This document shows positions 1-7,169 of a stretch of DNA of 9,574 bases, piece after piece; position 1 is the stretch's first letter; each line of letters begins with the position of its first letter. The translations under genes were made by a program, and so were the position numbers. Origin of the DNA: Planctomycetota bacterium (GTDB lineage Bacteria; Planctomycetota; Phycisphaerae; SM23-33; FEN-1343); contig JABMQG010000146.1 of assembly GCA_013203365.1 (NCBI GenBank), positions 1-9,574 on the forward strand, in the 5' to 3' direction. The notes below the pieces were generated by a model. It was not told the origin of the DNA. It made no database searches and saw only the letters and a program-made list of their open reading frames with translations.

Positions 1-1127
1 CTCAAGGACCCCACGATCTCGAACGAGACCCGGATGAAGCGCGTTGGGTCGCTGACCCTCGCGGCGGCCGTGCCATCGCGAGGGCTGTATTTGAATATGA
101 AGCTGTTCTTGTAGCCGGCCTTTCTGATTAGCTCGCAGGAGGCTTGGAAGTCCTGCTCGCTTTCGCCTGGGAAGCCCACGATGAAATCCCCCGCCACGGT
201 CAGGCCGCCCACGGTGGCCTTTGCCTCGGCCAGCAGGTCGAGGTACTCACTGACGCCGTAACGCCGGTTCATTGCCTTGAGAATGCGATCGCTGCCGGAT
301 TGGGCCGGTACGTGCAGATACTCGCAGACCTTAGGCAGATCACTCATAGCCCGCAGAATTGCCCGGTCGAATCCGCCTGGATAATTCGTGACGAAGCGTA
401 TTCTCTCTATGCCCTCCACCGGCTCCAGCATCTCCAGCAGGTCGGCCAGACGGGTCGTTTGCCCCCCGTCGCGGTAGCAGTAGGCATTGACAGTCTGGCC
501 AAGGAGGGTGATTTCCTTGCAGCCCCCCTCGGCCAGGCGGCGGACCTCAGCCAAAACCTTTCGCCCGTCCCGGCTCTGCTCGCTGCCGCGAACGTAGGGC
601 ACGATGCAGTACGAGCAAAAATTATCGCACCCACGCTGTACGCGGACGTACGCTTGAACGGCCCCGACCGCCCGGGCGGCCTCCAGCGACTCCAGCCGAT
701 CGCCAGTGAGGGCGTCTTGTTCCCGCCGACGCGGGTTTCTCGGCGGCGCCACAGCAAGGCGGCAAAGCCTTGTGCCGGCGACCTCGGCGATCATCTCGTC
801 CAGCCGGTCCAGCTCGCCGGGCCCGCAGACAATGTCTACGCCTGGGAACTGTTCCAGCAATTCCTGACCCTGCCGCTGAGCCATGCAGCCCAAAACGCCT
901 ATGATCAAACGCTTGTCGCTCACACGCTTGCGCTTGCATTGTTCGCCCAGTCGCGAGCAGACCTTCTGCTCGGCGTGCAGGCGAACGCTGCACGTGTTGT
1001 ACAAGACGGCCTCGGCCGATGCGGCGTCGGCGACCAGCTCGTGTCCGGCATCTTGCAATCTGGCTGCGACAAGCTCGCTGTCCAGCTTGTTCATCTGGCA
1101 GCCCATGGTTTCCAGGTATATCTTCAT
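1..1127 (-). CDS. miaB: tRNA-2-methylthio-N6-dimethylallyladenosine synthase MiaB (partial, C terminus beyond left edge)
   Basis: Radical-SAM methylthiotransferase that adds a methylthio group to C2 of isopentenyl-adenosine 37 in tRNAs reading UNN codons; cytoplasmic. The visible 375 residues start MKIYLETMGCQMN. The N-terminal UPF0004 domain has its three iron-sulfur cysteines at C10 (MGCQMN), C46 (NTCSVR) and C81 (LGCMAQ). The radical-SAM CxxxCxxC cluster is C167/C171/C174 (GCDNFCSYC), followed by VPYVRG. Later family blocks are LLGQTVNAY, HVPAQSGSD, GDFIVGFPGE and FKYSPRDGT. The NTCSVR block favours MiaB over the MtaB and RimO branches. The ATG at 1127 is chosen because the first conserved block follows directly; its ribosome site (GGAA, 6 bases away) is weak. 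It is divergent from ald. The TRAM domain should lie off the left edge. Residues after about 356 look unlike the family (see findings). Identity is near certain from the motifs. Confidence 0.95.
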   Translation of the reverse strand, partial: MKIYLETMGCQMNKLDSELVAARLQDAGHELVADAASAEAVLYNTCSVRLHAEQKVCSRLGEQCKRKRVSDKRLIIGVLGCMAQRQGQELLEQFPGVDIVCGPGELDRLDEMIAEVAGTRLCRLAVAPPRNPRRREQDALTGDRLESLEAARAVGAVQAYVRVQRGCDNFCSYCIVPYVRGSEQSRDGRKVLAEVRRLAEGGCKEITLLGQTVNAYCYRDGGQTTRLADLLEMLEPVEGIERIRFVTNYPGGFDRAILRAMSDLPKVCEYLHVPAQSGSDRILKAMNRRYGVSEYLDLLAEAKATVGGLTVAGDFIVGFPGESEQDFQASCELIRKAGYKNSFIFKYSPRDGTAAARVSDPTRFIRVSFEIVGSL

Positions 1128-1157
1128 GTGGTTTCCGTTCCGACTACATTGCGGATA

Positions 1158-1172
1158 GGATACCACGTATCC
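1158..1172. repeat. Perfect 15-bp dyad GGATAC-CAC-GTATCC upstream of miaB
   Basis: Two 6-base arms (1158-1163 and 1167-1172) are perfectly inverted around a 3-base spacer, 31 bases before the miaB start codon. The position suits an operator or the base of a small leader hairpin for miaB. No known regulator consensus is recognised. A chance origin for a 6-bp dyad cannot be excluded. Confidence 0.35.
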
Positions 1173-1219
1173 GGCTAAAAACTAAAACCCAAGATGGTCT
1201 CGGCCTCACCCGCGCCGGC

Positions 1220-1233
1220 GCTGAACGCTGAAC
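1220..1233 (+). repeat. Tandem heptamer GCTGAAC x2 adjacent to the ald -35 box
   Basis: Two perfect head-to-tail copies of GCTGAAC lie at 1220-1226 and 1227-1233, with one base before the TTGACA hexamer. A perfect 10-bp palindrome, GCGCCGGCGC, overlaps the left copy at 1212-1221. The placement is typical of an activator or repressor site for a regulated promoter. Alanine dehydrogenase genes are often controlled by Lrp-type or dedicated regulators, but no such gene is in the window, so the role is inferred. Confidence 0.4.
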
Positions 1234-1234
1234 A

Positions 1235-1262
1235 TTGACAAAGGCAAAGGAATCCCTATGCT
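1235..1262 (+). promoter_or_regulatory. Predicted sigma70-type promoter of ald
   Basis: A perfect -35 hexamer TTGACA (1235-1240) is followed by a 16-base spacer and TATGCT (1257-1262), which matches TATAAT at four of six positions. Transcription would begin near 1269, giving a 5' leader of about 117 bases. The leader contains GTCGGC/GCCGAC arms (1271-1276 and 1319-1324), a TACG-AAGC-CGTA hairpin (1307-1318) and CTCT-GAA-AGAG (1351-1361). No known riboswitch class is recognised in it. Confidence 0.6.
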
Positions 1263-1374
1263 GGTCCGCCGTCGGCAACCATTTTAGAGCAGCCTGGCGC
1301 ATGGCATACGAAGCCGTAGCCGACCGAGCCTTGCAAAGAAGCGTTAGTCGCTCTGAAAGAGGATCTGCTTTTTC

Positions 1375-1378
1375 GAGG
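1375..1378 (+). promoter_or_regulatory. Ribosome binding site that decides the ald start
   Basis: GAGG ends 7 bases before the ATG at 1386, an ideal spacing. The alternative GTG at 1380 lies directly beside this GAGG and could not use it, so ATG 1386 is the start. Confidence 0.7.
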
Positions 1379-1385
1379 TGTGGGC

Positions 1386-2486
1386 ATGATTATCGGAGTC
1401 GTCAGCGAAACTAAAACCGACGAGTATCGGGTGGCCATGCTGCCCGTTGGCACGAAATTGTTGGTCGGCGACGGCCACACTGTCTTGGTGCAGAGTGAAG
1501 CCGGGCTGGGAAGCGGGTTTGACAACGAGGCATACACCTCGGCTGGGGCCGAATTAGTCGAAGGTCCCGACGAGATTTTCGAGCGGGCCGAGTTGATAGT
1601 CAAAGTCAAGGAGCCCCAGCCGTTGGAGATTGCAAAGCTGCGCTCCGGCCAGACGGTCTTTTGCTACTTCCACTTTGCCGCGGATCACAAGCTCACTGAA
1701 GACTGCCTGCGGGCCGGGATTACGGCGGTGGCTTATGAAACGCTGACCGACGATACTGGTCGGCTTCCGCTGCTGACGCCGATGAGCGAGGTGGCCGGCA
1801 AGATGTCGATCCAGGAAGGAGCAAAACACCTCGAGCGCCCCATGATGGGGCGTGGTGTCTTGCTGGGCGGAGTGGCGGGTGTGGCCCCGGCGAACGTGCT
1901 GATTCTCGGCGGGGGTGTCGTCGGCTCCAATGCGGCACACGTGGCTGCCGGGATGGGAGCCAACGTGACGATCATGGATATCAACCTGGATCGGCTGAGA
2001 TACCTCGACGAGGTGATGCCGGCCAACGTCACGACGATCTATTGCGACCCGTACGCAGTCGAGCGATACGCCGCCGAGGCGGACCTGGTGATCGGCGCTG
2101 TGCTGATTCCCGGGGGGCGCGCACCTCGACTGATCAATCAACGGGTCTTGCAAAAAATGTTGCCGGGGGCCGTGCTCGTGGACGTTTCTATCGACCAAGG
2201 TGGATGCACGGAGTACAGCCGGCCCACTACCCACCGCGAACCAACATATATAGTCGAGGGTGTTGTGCATTATTGTGTCGCCAATATCCCCGGCGCGGTT
2301 GCACGGACCTCCAGCCAGGCCCTTTGCAACGCCACGCTGCCGTATCTTAGGGACTTGGCCCGCCTGGGCGCCGAAGGTTTTGCCGATTTGGACACTTTCC
2401 ACTCAGCAGCCATTAACATGCGGTCCGGCAGGCTCGTCAATGCCGCCGTTGCCGAGACCTTCAGCGACTTGCCGAGAGAGAACTGA
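1386..2486 (+). CDS. ald: Alanine dehydrogenase
   Basis: NAD-dependent L-alanine dehydrogenase that interconverts L-alanine with pyruvate plus ammonium; cytoplasmic and usually hexameric. The 366 residues match the family length of about 370. Residues equivalent to those known from the Mycobacterium enzyme fall at the same numbers: R15 (EYRVAMLP), K75 (VKVKEP), H96 (YFHFAAD) and D270 (DVSIDQGGC). The nucleotide-binding loop is GGGVVGSN (175-182), with the acidic strand end at D198. The C-terminal signature VHYCVANIPGAVARTS is intact. ATG 1386 is chosen over the in-frame GTG at 1380 on ribosome-site spacing and because the protein then begins MIIGV as usual. H96 sits in FHFAA where most homologues have LHLAA, a mild variant. 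The gene is monocistronic with its own promoter, divergent from miaB and convergent with clpB. It probably serves alanine catabolism or ammonium assimilation. Confidence 0.96.
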   Translation: MIIGVVSETKTDEYRVAMLPVGTKLLVGDGHTVLVQSEAGLGSGFDNEAYTSAGAELVEGPDEIFERAELIVKVKEPQPLEIAKLRSGQTVFCYFHFAADHKLTEDCLRAGITAVAYETLTDDTGRLPLLTPMSEVAGKMSIQEGAKHLERPMMGRGVLLGGVAGVAPANVLILGGGVVGSNAAHVAAGMGANVTIMDINLDRLRYLDEVMPANVTTIYCDPYAVERYAAEADLVIGAVLIPGGRAPRLINQRVLQKMLPGAVLVDVSIDQGGCTEYSRPTTHREPTYIVEGVVHYCVANIPGAVARTSSQALCNATLPYLRDLARLGAEGFADLDTFHSAAINMRSGRLVNAAVAETFSDLPREN

Positions 2487-2527
2487 CCCCAGGGCCTCGC
2501 GGAAAACTAATCGCCCGGCCCCTGGGG
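2487..2527. terminator. Possible bidirectional stem-loop between convergent ald and clpB
   Basis: CCCCAGGG (2487-2494), directly after the ald stop codon, pairs perfectly with CCCTGGGG (2520-2527). Two further C-G pairs form across a bulged C at 2519, leaving a loop of about 20 bases. The right arm lies inside the last codons of clpB. No T-run follows on either strand, so intrinsic termination is not clearly supported. It may stabilise or separate the two convergent transcripts. Confidence 0.4.
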
Positions 2528-5116
2528 CTGAACGACCTCGAACAGGAAACTTTTGCCGCTGGCGCCGATTGTGACGGTGCTGTTATCGGGCGCTTCGCCG
2601 ACGAGTATCTTCTGTGCAAGCAGGTTCTCGATCCTCTGCTGGATCACCCTCTTTAACGGCCGGGCGCCGAAGACTTGGTCATAGCCCATCTCCGCCACCA
2701 GGTCGCGAGCGTCGTCGGTGACCTTAAGAGATATCTTCCGATCGGCCAGCCGGCGGGCCAGAAGCCCTATCTGAATGGATACGATACCCGCAAGTGCCTC
2801 CTTGGTCAGGGCATGAAATACGATCATCTCGTCGATCCGGTTGAGAAACTCCGGACGGAAAGATTTCTTGAGCGCCTCGTTAAGCTGGGCCTCGATTTCC
2901 CAATCATCGGCATCTTTTTCGGCCAGTTCTCTGATAAAGTCGCTGGCGATATTTGATGTCATTACGATGATGGTATTCTTGAAGCCGACCGTTCGGCCCT
3001 GTCCATCGGTTAGCCGTCCGTCATCGAGCACCTGAAGGAGCACGTTGAACACGTCGCGGTGGGCCTTTTCTATTTCGTCGAACAGTATAACCGCGTACGG
3101 CCGGCGCCGCACCGCCTCGGTAAGCCGGCCGCCTTCCTCATAACCGACGTAACCCGGTGGGGCACCGATAAGCCTTGCTACGGAGTGCTGCTCCATGAAT
3201 TCGCTCATATCGATGCGGATCATGGCGTCTTCGGTATCGAACAGCAATTCAGCCAGCGCCTTGCAAAGTTCCGTCTTACCCACGCCCGTCGGGCCGAGGA
3301 AGATGAAGCTGCCGATGGGCCGGCGCGGGTCTCCCAGCCCGGCGCGGTTGCGGCGAACAGCGTCGCAGACTACCTTCAATGCCTCGTCCTGGCCCACGAC
3401 TCGCCTTCGTAGCCGCTGTTCCATGTCCATGAGCTTCTCTCGCTCACCTTCGACCAGCTTAGCCACCGGAATGCCTGTCCACTTGGCCACCACATCGGCG
3501 ACCTCCTCGGGCGTGACTTCTTCCTTGACCAGCCCGTTGCCGTTCTTGTGCCGGTCGGCGAGTCTCTCCTGGTCTGCATGTAATTGTTTTTCCAACTCGC
3601 CCAGGTCGCCGTAGCGGATGCGTGCCGCCCGCTCCAAGTCGCCGAGGCGTTGGGCCTGCTCCAATTCCGTGCGCTTGGCCTCGATCGCCTGCCGGGTCTG
3701 CTTGATGCCTATAAGCACCTCTCGCTCGTTTTCCCAGCGGGCGTTGAGTTGGGTGTACTGTTCGTTCATCTCCGCCAGTCGCTTCTCAAGCGTCTCCAGC
3801 CGCTGCTTGCTGGGGTGGTCGGTTTCCTTGCGGAGGGCCTCCCGCTCTATTTGCAGTTGCTGGACCTCGCGCTTGAGCTGGTCCAGTTCGGCCGGCATGG
3901 AGTCGTTCTCTATCCGTAGGCGTGACGCCGCCTCATCCACCAGGTCGATGGCCTTGTCGGGCAGGAAGCGGTCGCTTATGTATCGATGGCTGAGCGTGGC
4001 CGCGGCTACCAGAGCCGAGTCCTGAATCCGAACCCCGTGATGGGTGTCGTAGCGCTCTTTCAGCCCGCGGAGGATGGCTATGGTGTCTTCCACGTTCGGT
4101 TCGGTAACCAGCACAGGCTGGAACCGTCGCTCGAGGGCCGCGTCTTTTTCCACGTGCTTGCGGTACTCGTCCAGCGTGGTTGCCCCGATGCATCGCAGCT
4201 GCCCGCGGGCCAGCGCCGGCTTGATAAGGTTGCCGGCCGATATCGCACCCTCGGCCGCTCCGGCCCCGACGATATTGTGCAACTCGTCGATGAAAAGCAG
4301 CACCTGCCCGTCAGAGCCGATGACTTCCTCTATGACGGCCTTGAGGCGGTCTTCGAACTCACCCCGGTACTTGGCCCCAGCCAGCATAGCACCCATGTCA
4401 AGGGCGATGAGCCGCTTGCCCGCCAGGCCGGTTGGAACGTCGCCGTTGACTATCCGCTGGGCCAGGCCCTCTACAATGGCCGTCTTGCCGACCCCCGGAG
4501 AGCCGATCAGGACGGGGTTGTTCTTGGTCCGTCGGCTGAGAACCTGCATGCACCGGCGGATTTCGTCATCCCGCCCGATGACGGGATCGAGCTTGCCTCC
4601 CCTGGCCATTTCCACCAAGTCCACGCCGTATTTCTGGAGCGCCTGATACTTATCCTCGGGGTTGGCATCGGTCACACGCCTCGTTCCCCGCAACTGCTTC
4701 ATCGCCTCTAGCACGTCCTTGCGACTTACACCAAGGGTTTCCAGGACCTCGCGGGCAGAGGAGTCCACGGCCAGCAGTGAGATCAACAGGTGTTCGGTAG
4801 AGACGTATTCATCCTTCAGCTGCTCGGCCTCGCGTACGGACGCGAGCAACACCTCGTTGATCGCCGGCGACATCTGCAACCCGGCCTGACCGCTTTGTGT
4901 CGGCAGGCGCGACAATTCGCTTTCGGTAACACTCAGCGCCCGCCCGGCCGGCAGACCGACCTTCTCCAGCAGCGGCGCGACGAGACCTCCATCCTGTCTC
5001 AGCAGTGCGTACAGAAGGTGTAACGTGTCCAGTTGTGGATTGCCCCGCTCGGCCGCCGCCTGCTGGGCGTCGGCCAGGGCCTCCTGGGCCTTTACTGTAA
5101 CCTTGTCCATTCGCAC
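2507..5116 (-). CDS. clpB: ATP-dependent protein disaggregase ClpB (Hsp100)
   Basis: Hexameric AAA+ chaperone that threads aggregated proteins through its pore and works with DnaK/DnaJ/GrpE; cytoplasmic. At 869 residues it is full length (E. coli ClpB has 857). Order: N domain about 1-145; NBD1 with Walker A GSPGVGKT (205-212), pore loop KYRGEFE (249-255), Walker B LLFIDE with E278, and arginine finger ALERRF (327-332). The coiled-coil middle domain, about 400-530, is rich in E, K, R and Q and separates ClpB from ClpA and ClpC. NBD2 has Walker A GPTGVGKT (608-615), pore loop GYVG (655-658), Walker B VILFDE (676-681) and [10 protein letters not shown]. The start is GTG 5116 ([10 protein letters not shown]): GAGGAG lies 8 bases upstream, against 14 for the ATG at 5110. 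It stands alone, convergent with ald, with no dnaK or grpE nearby. No CIRCE element is seen upstream. Confidence 0.97.
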   Translation of the reverse strand: MRMDKVTVKAQEALADAQQAAAERGNPQLDTLHLLYALLRQDGGLVAPLLEKVGLPAGRALSVTESELSRLPTQSGQAGLQMSPAINEVLLASVREAEQLKDEYVSTEHLLISLLAVDSSAREVLETLGVSRKDVLEAMKQLRGTRRVTDANPEDKYQALQKYGVDLVEMARGGKLDPVIGRDDEIRRCMQVLSRRTKNNPVLIGSPGVGKTAIVEGLAQRIVNGDVPTGLAGKRLIALDMGAMLAGAKYRGEFEDRLKAVIEEVIGSDGQVLLFIDELHNIVGAGAAEGAISAGNLIKPALARGQLRCIGATTLDEYRKHVEKDAALERRFQPVLVTEPNVEDTIAILRGLKERYDTHHGVRIQDSALVAAATLSHRYISDRFLPDKAIDLVDEAASRLRIENDSMPAELDQLKREVQQLQIEREALRKETDHPSKQRLETLEKRLAEMNEQYTQLNARWENEREVLIGIKQTRQAIEAKRTELEQAQRLGDLERAARIRYGDLGELEKQLHADQERLADRHKNGNGLVKEEVTPEEVADVVAKWTGIPVAKLVEGEREKLMDMEQRLRRRVVGQDEALKVVCDAVRRNRAGLGDPRRPIGSFIFLGPTGVGKTELCKALAELLFDTEDAMIRIDMSEFMEQHSVARLIGAPPGYVGYEEGGRLTEAVRRRPYAVILFDEIEKAHRDVFNVLLQVLDDGRLTDGQGRTVGFKNTIIVMTSNIASDFIRELAEKDADDWEIEAQLNEALKKSFRPEFLNRIDEMIVFHALTKEALAGIVSIQIGLLARRLADRKISLKVTDDARDLVAEMGYDQVFGARPLKRVIQQRIENLLAQKILVGEAPDNSTVTIGASGKSFLFEVVQPQGPGD

Positions 5117-5124
5117 GGTGTAAT

Positions 5125-5130
5125 CTCCTC
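5125..5130 (-). promoter_or_regulatory. Strong ribosome binding site of clpB
   Basis: GAGGAG on the minus strand ends 8 bases before the GTG at 5116. This supports the GTG start, which yields the MRMDK N terminus parallel to the MRLDK of many ClpB proteins. Confidence 0.7.
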
Positions 5131-5346
5131 GTTACATGGGGCGCAATGCCAGCCGCTCAGTTCTTGGAAGGCGAACCCCATGCCAGAAGCCGTAACTGCC
5201 TGCTGTGGCTAATCGAACGCCCTCGCCAGCCAACTGGCCCACTGCCAGATTGTCCAATACCGATCGGCCGATACGTCATTCCGGCAGGGGCTGACGGCAG
5301 GTTCGCATGCCGGGTAAAGAACTCACATGTATTGTAGCTTAGAAAA
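5131..5346. other. Intergenic region: clpB upstream and plsY downstream sequence
   Basis: This non-coding stretch separates plsY from clpB; both genes are read on the minus strand. It holds CCGGCA/TGCCGG arms (5281-5286 and 5308-5313) around a 21-base loop, a possible factor-dependent end for the LPS-plsY operon since no T-run follows. It also holds the perfect palindrome ATCGGCCGAT (about 5263-5272) and CTGGC-AGTGG-GCCAG arms on the minus strand. No convincing sigma70 promoter and no CIRCE inverted repeat for clpB could be picked out. Short plus-strand reading frames here lack support. Confidence 0.4.
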
Positions 5347-6027
5347 TCACAAACGTTCCTTGTTGCCTGGTTTTGCTGCGATCTTGTTCTCCCGGCCTCC
5401 AAGCAGCCGAGCGAGGTTGGAGCGGTGGCGGTAAATGACCAACGCCGGCATCAACAAGGCGAAGACCAGCAATGCCGGCACTTCGGCCAGGTTCTTCCCT
5501 CTGAGCAGGCAGGTGGCAAAGAAAAAAATTGGAAACGCCGCGGCAGCGACGATGCTGCCCAGCGACACGTACCGCCAGATGAGCGTCACGGCGACCCACA
5601 ATGCAGCCGCCGCCAGGGCCGGCAATGTAAAATAGGGCCAGAATCCAAGCAGCACGCCCAGCGAGGTCGCAACGCCCTTGCCTCCTCGAAACCTCAGCCA
5701 AAAGCTGAACATGTGCCCCGCTATCGCCCCCAGCGCAACGCCCAGCCAGGCGAGTTGCTCAGCCAGCATCAGCGCCGGTGCCTGGCGGAGGTACACCCCC
5801 GCGGCCAGCACCGGCACAAAGCCCTTGGCCAAGTCCAGCAGGAAGCACAGATAGCCCCATTTTCGCCCTATCACCCGGGCGACGTTCGTGGCGCCCAAGT
5901 TCCCGCTGCCGTGGGCGCGAAGGTCGATGCCCTTGCTCTTGGCGATAAGTACGGCAAATGGCATCGAGCCGAACAGGTATCCGATTATGGGCAAAACCGC
6001 GTAGATGCACCATTGCTGTGATGTCAC
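5347..6027 (-). CDS. plsY: Acyl-phosphate:glycerol-3-phosphate acyltransferase PlsY
   Basis: Inner-membrane enzyme that moves an acyl group from acyl-phosphate (made by PlsX) to glycerol-3-phosphate, giving lysophosphatidic acid, the first step of phospholipid synthesis. The 226 residues fit the family (about 190-230). All three motifs are present: GSGNLGATNVAR (40-51); GHMFSFWLRFRGGKGVAT (104-121); HRSNLARLLGGRENKI (201-216). K68 (DLAKG) is also conserved. Several hydrophobic spans (about 8-28, 86-104, 123-150 and 155-174) fit a multi-pass protein. The GTG at 6027 is chosen because it overlaps the TGA of the upstream glycosyltransferase as GTGA and has GAGG 10 bases upstream; the frame stays open much further upstream, but that part would lie inside the preceding gene. 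As last gene of the LPS operon it links core-sugar and phospholipid synthesis. plsX is not in the window. Confidence 0.95.
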   Translation of the reverse strand: MTSQQWCIYAVLPIIGYLFGSMPFAVLIAKSKGIDLRAHGSGNLGATNVARVIGRKWGYLCFLLDLAKGFVPVLAAGVYLRQAPALMLAEQLAWLGVALGAIAGHMFSFWLRFRGGKGVATSLGVLLGFWPYFTLPALAAAALWVAVTLIWRYVSLGSIVAAAAFPIFFFATCLLRGKNLAEVPALLVFALLMPALVIYRHRSNLARLLGGRENKIAAKPGNKERL

Positions 6028-7169
6028 GATGCGGCGACCTCGTTGTAGATTGCCATCAGTTCGTCCACGTGCCGTGCTATGCCCACTTGGCCGGCGGCGA
6101 GTCGGCAGGCCTCGGAACACTGGGCGCGAACAGCCGGCTCGGCCAGCCGACTGAACGCCGTCGATACGGCGGTGACGTCGGCCGGGCTGGGAACGACGAA
6201 CCCGCCGCCGCCGGTCAGAACCTCTGCCGCTCCGTTGAATTCGGTGGTAACGCTGGGAACGCCGAAGGCCGTCGCCTCCAGTACCACCCTGCTGCACGGA
6301 TCGTACCAACTCAGCAGCACCACCGCATCCGCTGCTGCATAAATCGGCCCAATGTCGTCAACGGCCCGACAGAAACGTATTTTCCCGGCCACTCCGCAGT
6401 TCCGAGCCGCACGCATGCAGGCGGTGCGGCTGTCGTCACCGAGCACGATAAGCCGGCTCGGTCGCAAGTGCCGACGGCTAAAATCGGCAAACGCGTGAAT
6501 CGTCTCAGCGACGCCCTTGAGGCGGAAATTCATCGCAGGGCAGACCATAATGAAGTCTTCGTCGCCGGCGGACCATTCGGCACGAATCTTGGCTCGCCAA
6601 GTGGCGCGTGTTTCAGGTGACACTTGCGGCGCAGAGACGGCGTTGAAGATAGTCCGAACGTTTTCCGTCCGGCCGTAGAAGCGTTCGATCTCATCAGCCA
6701 CCATTCGACTGACCGGCAGACACAGGGTTCTCCGATCGCCCAATACGTGCTTTTCCAACCGCCCCAGGCAGGCCCGCAGGCGGTTGGCCGGCCATGTGAG
6801 AGTTCTCACTGCCAGGCGAGTGCCGGTAAACATTCGCAGGTGCGCTTCCCGCAGGCCGTCGGCTGTGCCGCCTCGCAACTGGTAAATATCGGCCCCGGGG
6901 ATTGGCAGCATGGCGTGGGTGACATCGTAGCTGGCCTCGGACGAGTGCCGAATGGCGGCCCGGACGAAGCCCTTAAGCCTTGCAGTCCGCCCCCAGGCCC
7001 TCTGACGCAACGTCACGACGTTTACCCCGTCGCCTGGCTGGTCGCCCTCGGCGCAGACCACATCTACATGGCAGCCTTGCTGGATGAGCCGGCGGGCGAT
7101 CTCTCCCGTGCTTCGCTCCCGCCCGCCGCGGGCGGGGCGAAATCGTTCGATTATAATAGCGATCCGCAT
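6024..7169 (-). CDS. Family 4 glycosyltransferase, WaaG-like (LPS core)
   Basis: GT-B fold glycosyltransferase that probably adds a hexose from a nucleotide sugar to the LPS inner core at the cytoplasmic face. The 381 residues begin MRIAIIIERFRPARGGRER, where the glycine-rich loop (G15-G16) is the N-lobe loop of GT4 enzymes. The C-terminal lobe has MNFRLKGV (about 214-221) and WYDPCSRVVLEATAFGVP. The usual E-x7-E nucleotide-sugar motif is here D290-x7-E298, a form I associate with the FRLKG/YDPCS branch related to WaaG. The ATG at 7169 shares one base with the kinase stop codon (TGATG). A GTG at 7172 (GTGA overlap, GAGAG 8 bases upstream) is an equally possible start adding one residue. It sits between the LPS kinase and plsY in a gap-free operon. 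GT4 membership is firm; sugar donor and acceptor are inferred from neighbours. Confidence 0.88.
   Translation of the reverse strand: MRIAIIIERFRPARGGRERSTGEIARRLIQQGCHVDVVCAEGDQPGDGVNVVTLRQRAWGRTARLKGFVRAAIRHSSEASYDVTHAMLPIPGADIYQLRGGTADGLREAHLRMFTGTRLAVRTLTWPANRLRACLGRLEKHVLGDRRTLCLPVSRMVADEIERFYGRTENVRTIFNAVSAPQVSPETRATWRAKIRAEWSAGDEDFIMVCPAMNFRLKGVAETIHAFADFSRRHLRPSRLIVLGDDSRTACMRAARNCGVAGKIRFCRAVDDIGPIYAAADAVVLLSWYDPCSRVVLEATAFGVPSVTTEFNGAAEVLTGGGGFVVPSPADVTAVSTAFSRLAEPAVRAQCSEACRLAAGQVGIARHVDELMAIYNEVAAS

Noticed and set aside
144..1178. 344-codon plus-strand open frame across miaB
   Set aside because: It lies antisense to miaB, has no recognisable domain, and its minus-strand counterpart carries all MiaB motifs. 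It is a high-GC shadow frame.
1258..1287. Nine-codon mini-ORF (MLVRRRQPF) with AAGGA upstream, possible leader peptide for ald
   Set aside because: Its start codon overlaps the predicted -10 box, so that promoter could not transcribe it, and there is no alanine codon run or attenuator-like terminator.
1256..1330. Possible tRNA-like or small-RNA fold in the ald leader
   Set aside because: No acceptor stem, anticodon loop or T-loop signature could be assembled on either strand.
1301..1414. 37-codon ORF overlapping the ald start
   Set aside because: No ribosome site, composition unlike the neighbouring genes and no recognisable feature.
5133..5141. CCCCATGTA on the minus strand, resembling a sigma32 heat-shock -10 element before clpB
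   Set aside because: Its start site would fall inside the GAGGAG ribosome site, leaving too short a leader, and there is no good CTTGAA-type -35 at the right distance (only CTGAG-like). Likely coincidence.
5146..5337. 63-codon plus-strand ORF in the clpB-plsY gap
   Set aside because: No Shine-Dalgarno, no known motif, and codon composition looks non-coding.
6028..6309. N-terminal extension of the plsY frame
   Set aside because: It overlaps the coding C terminus of the GT4 gene, and PlsY normally begins just before its first membrane segment, matching the GTG at 6027.
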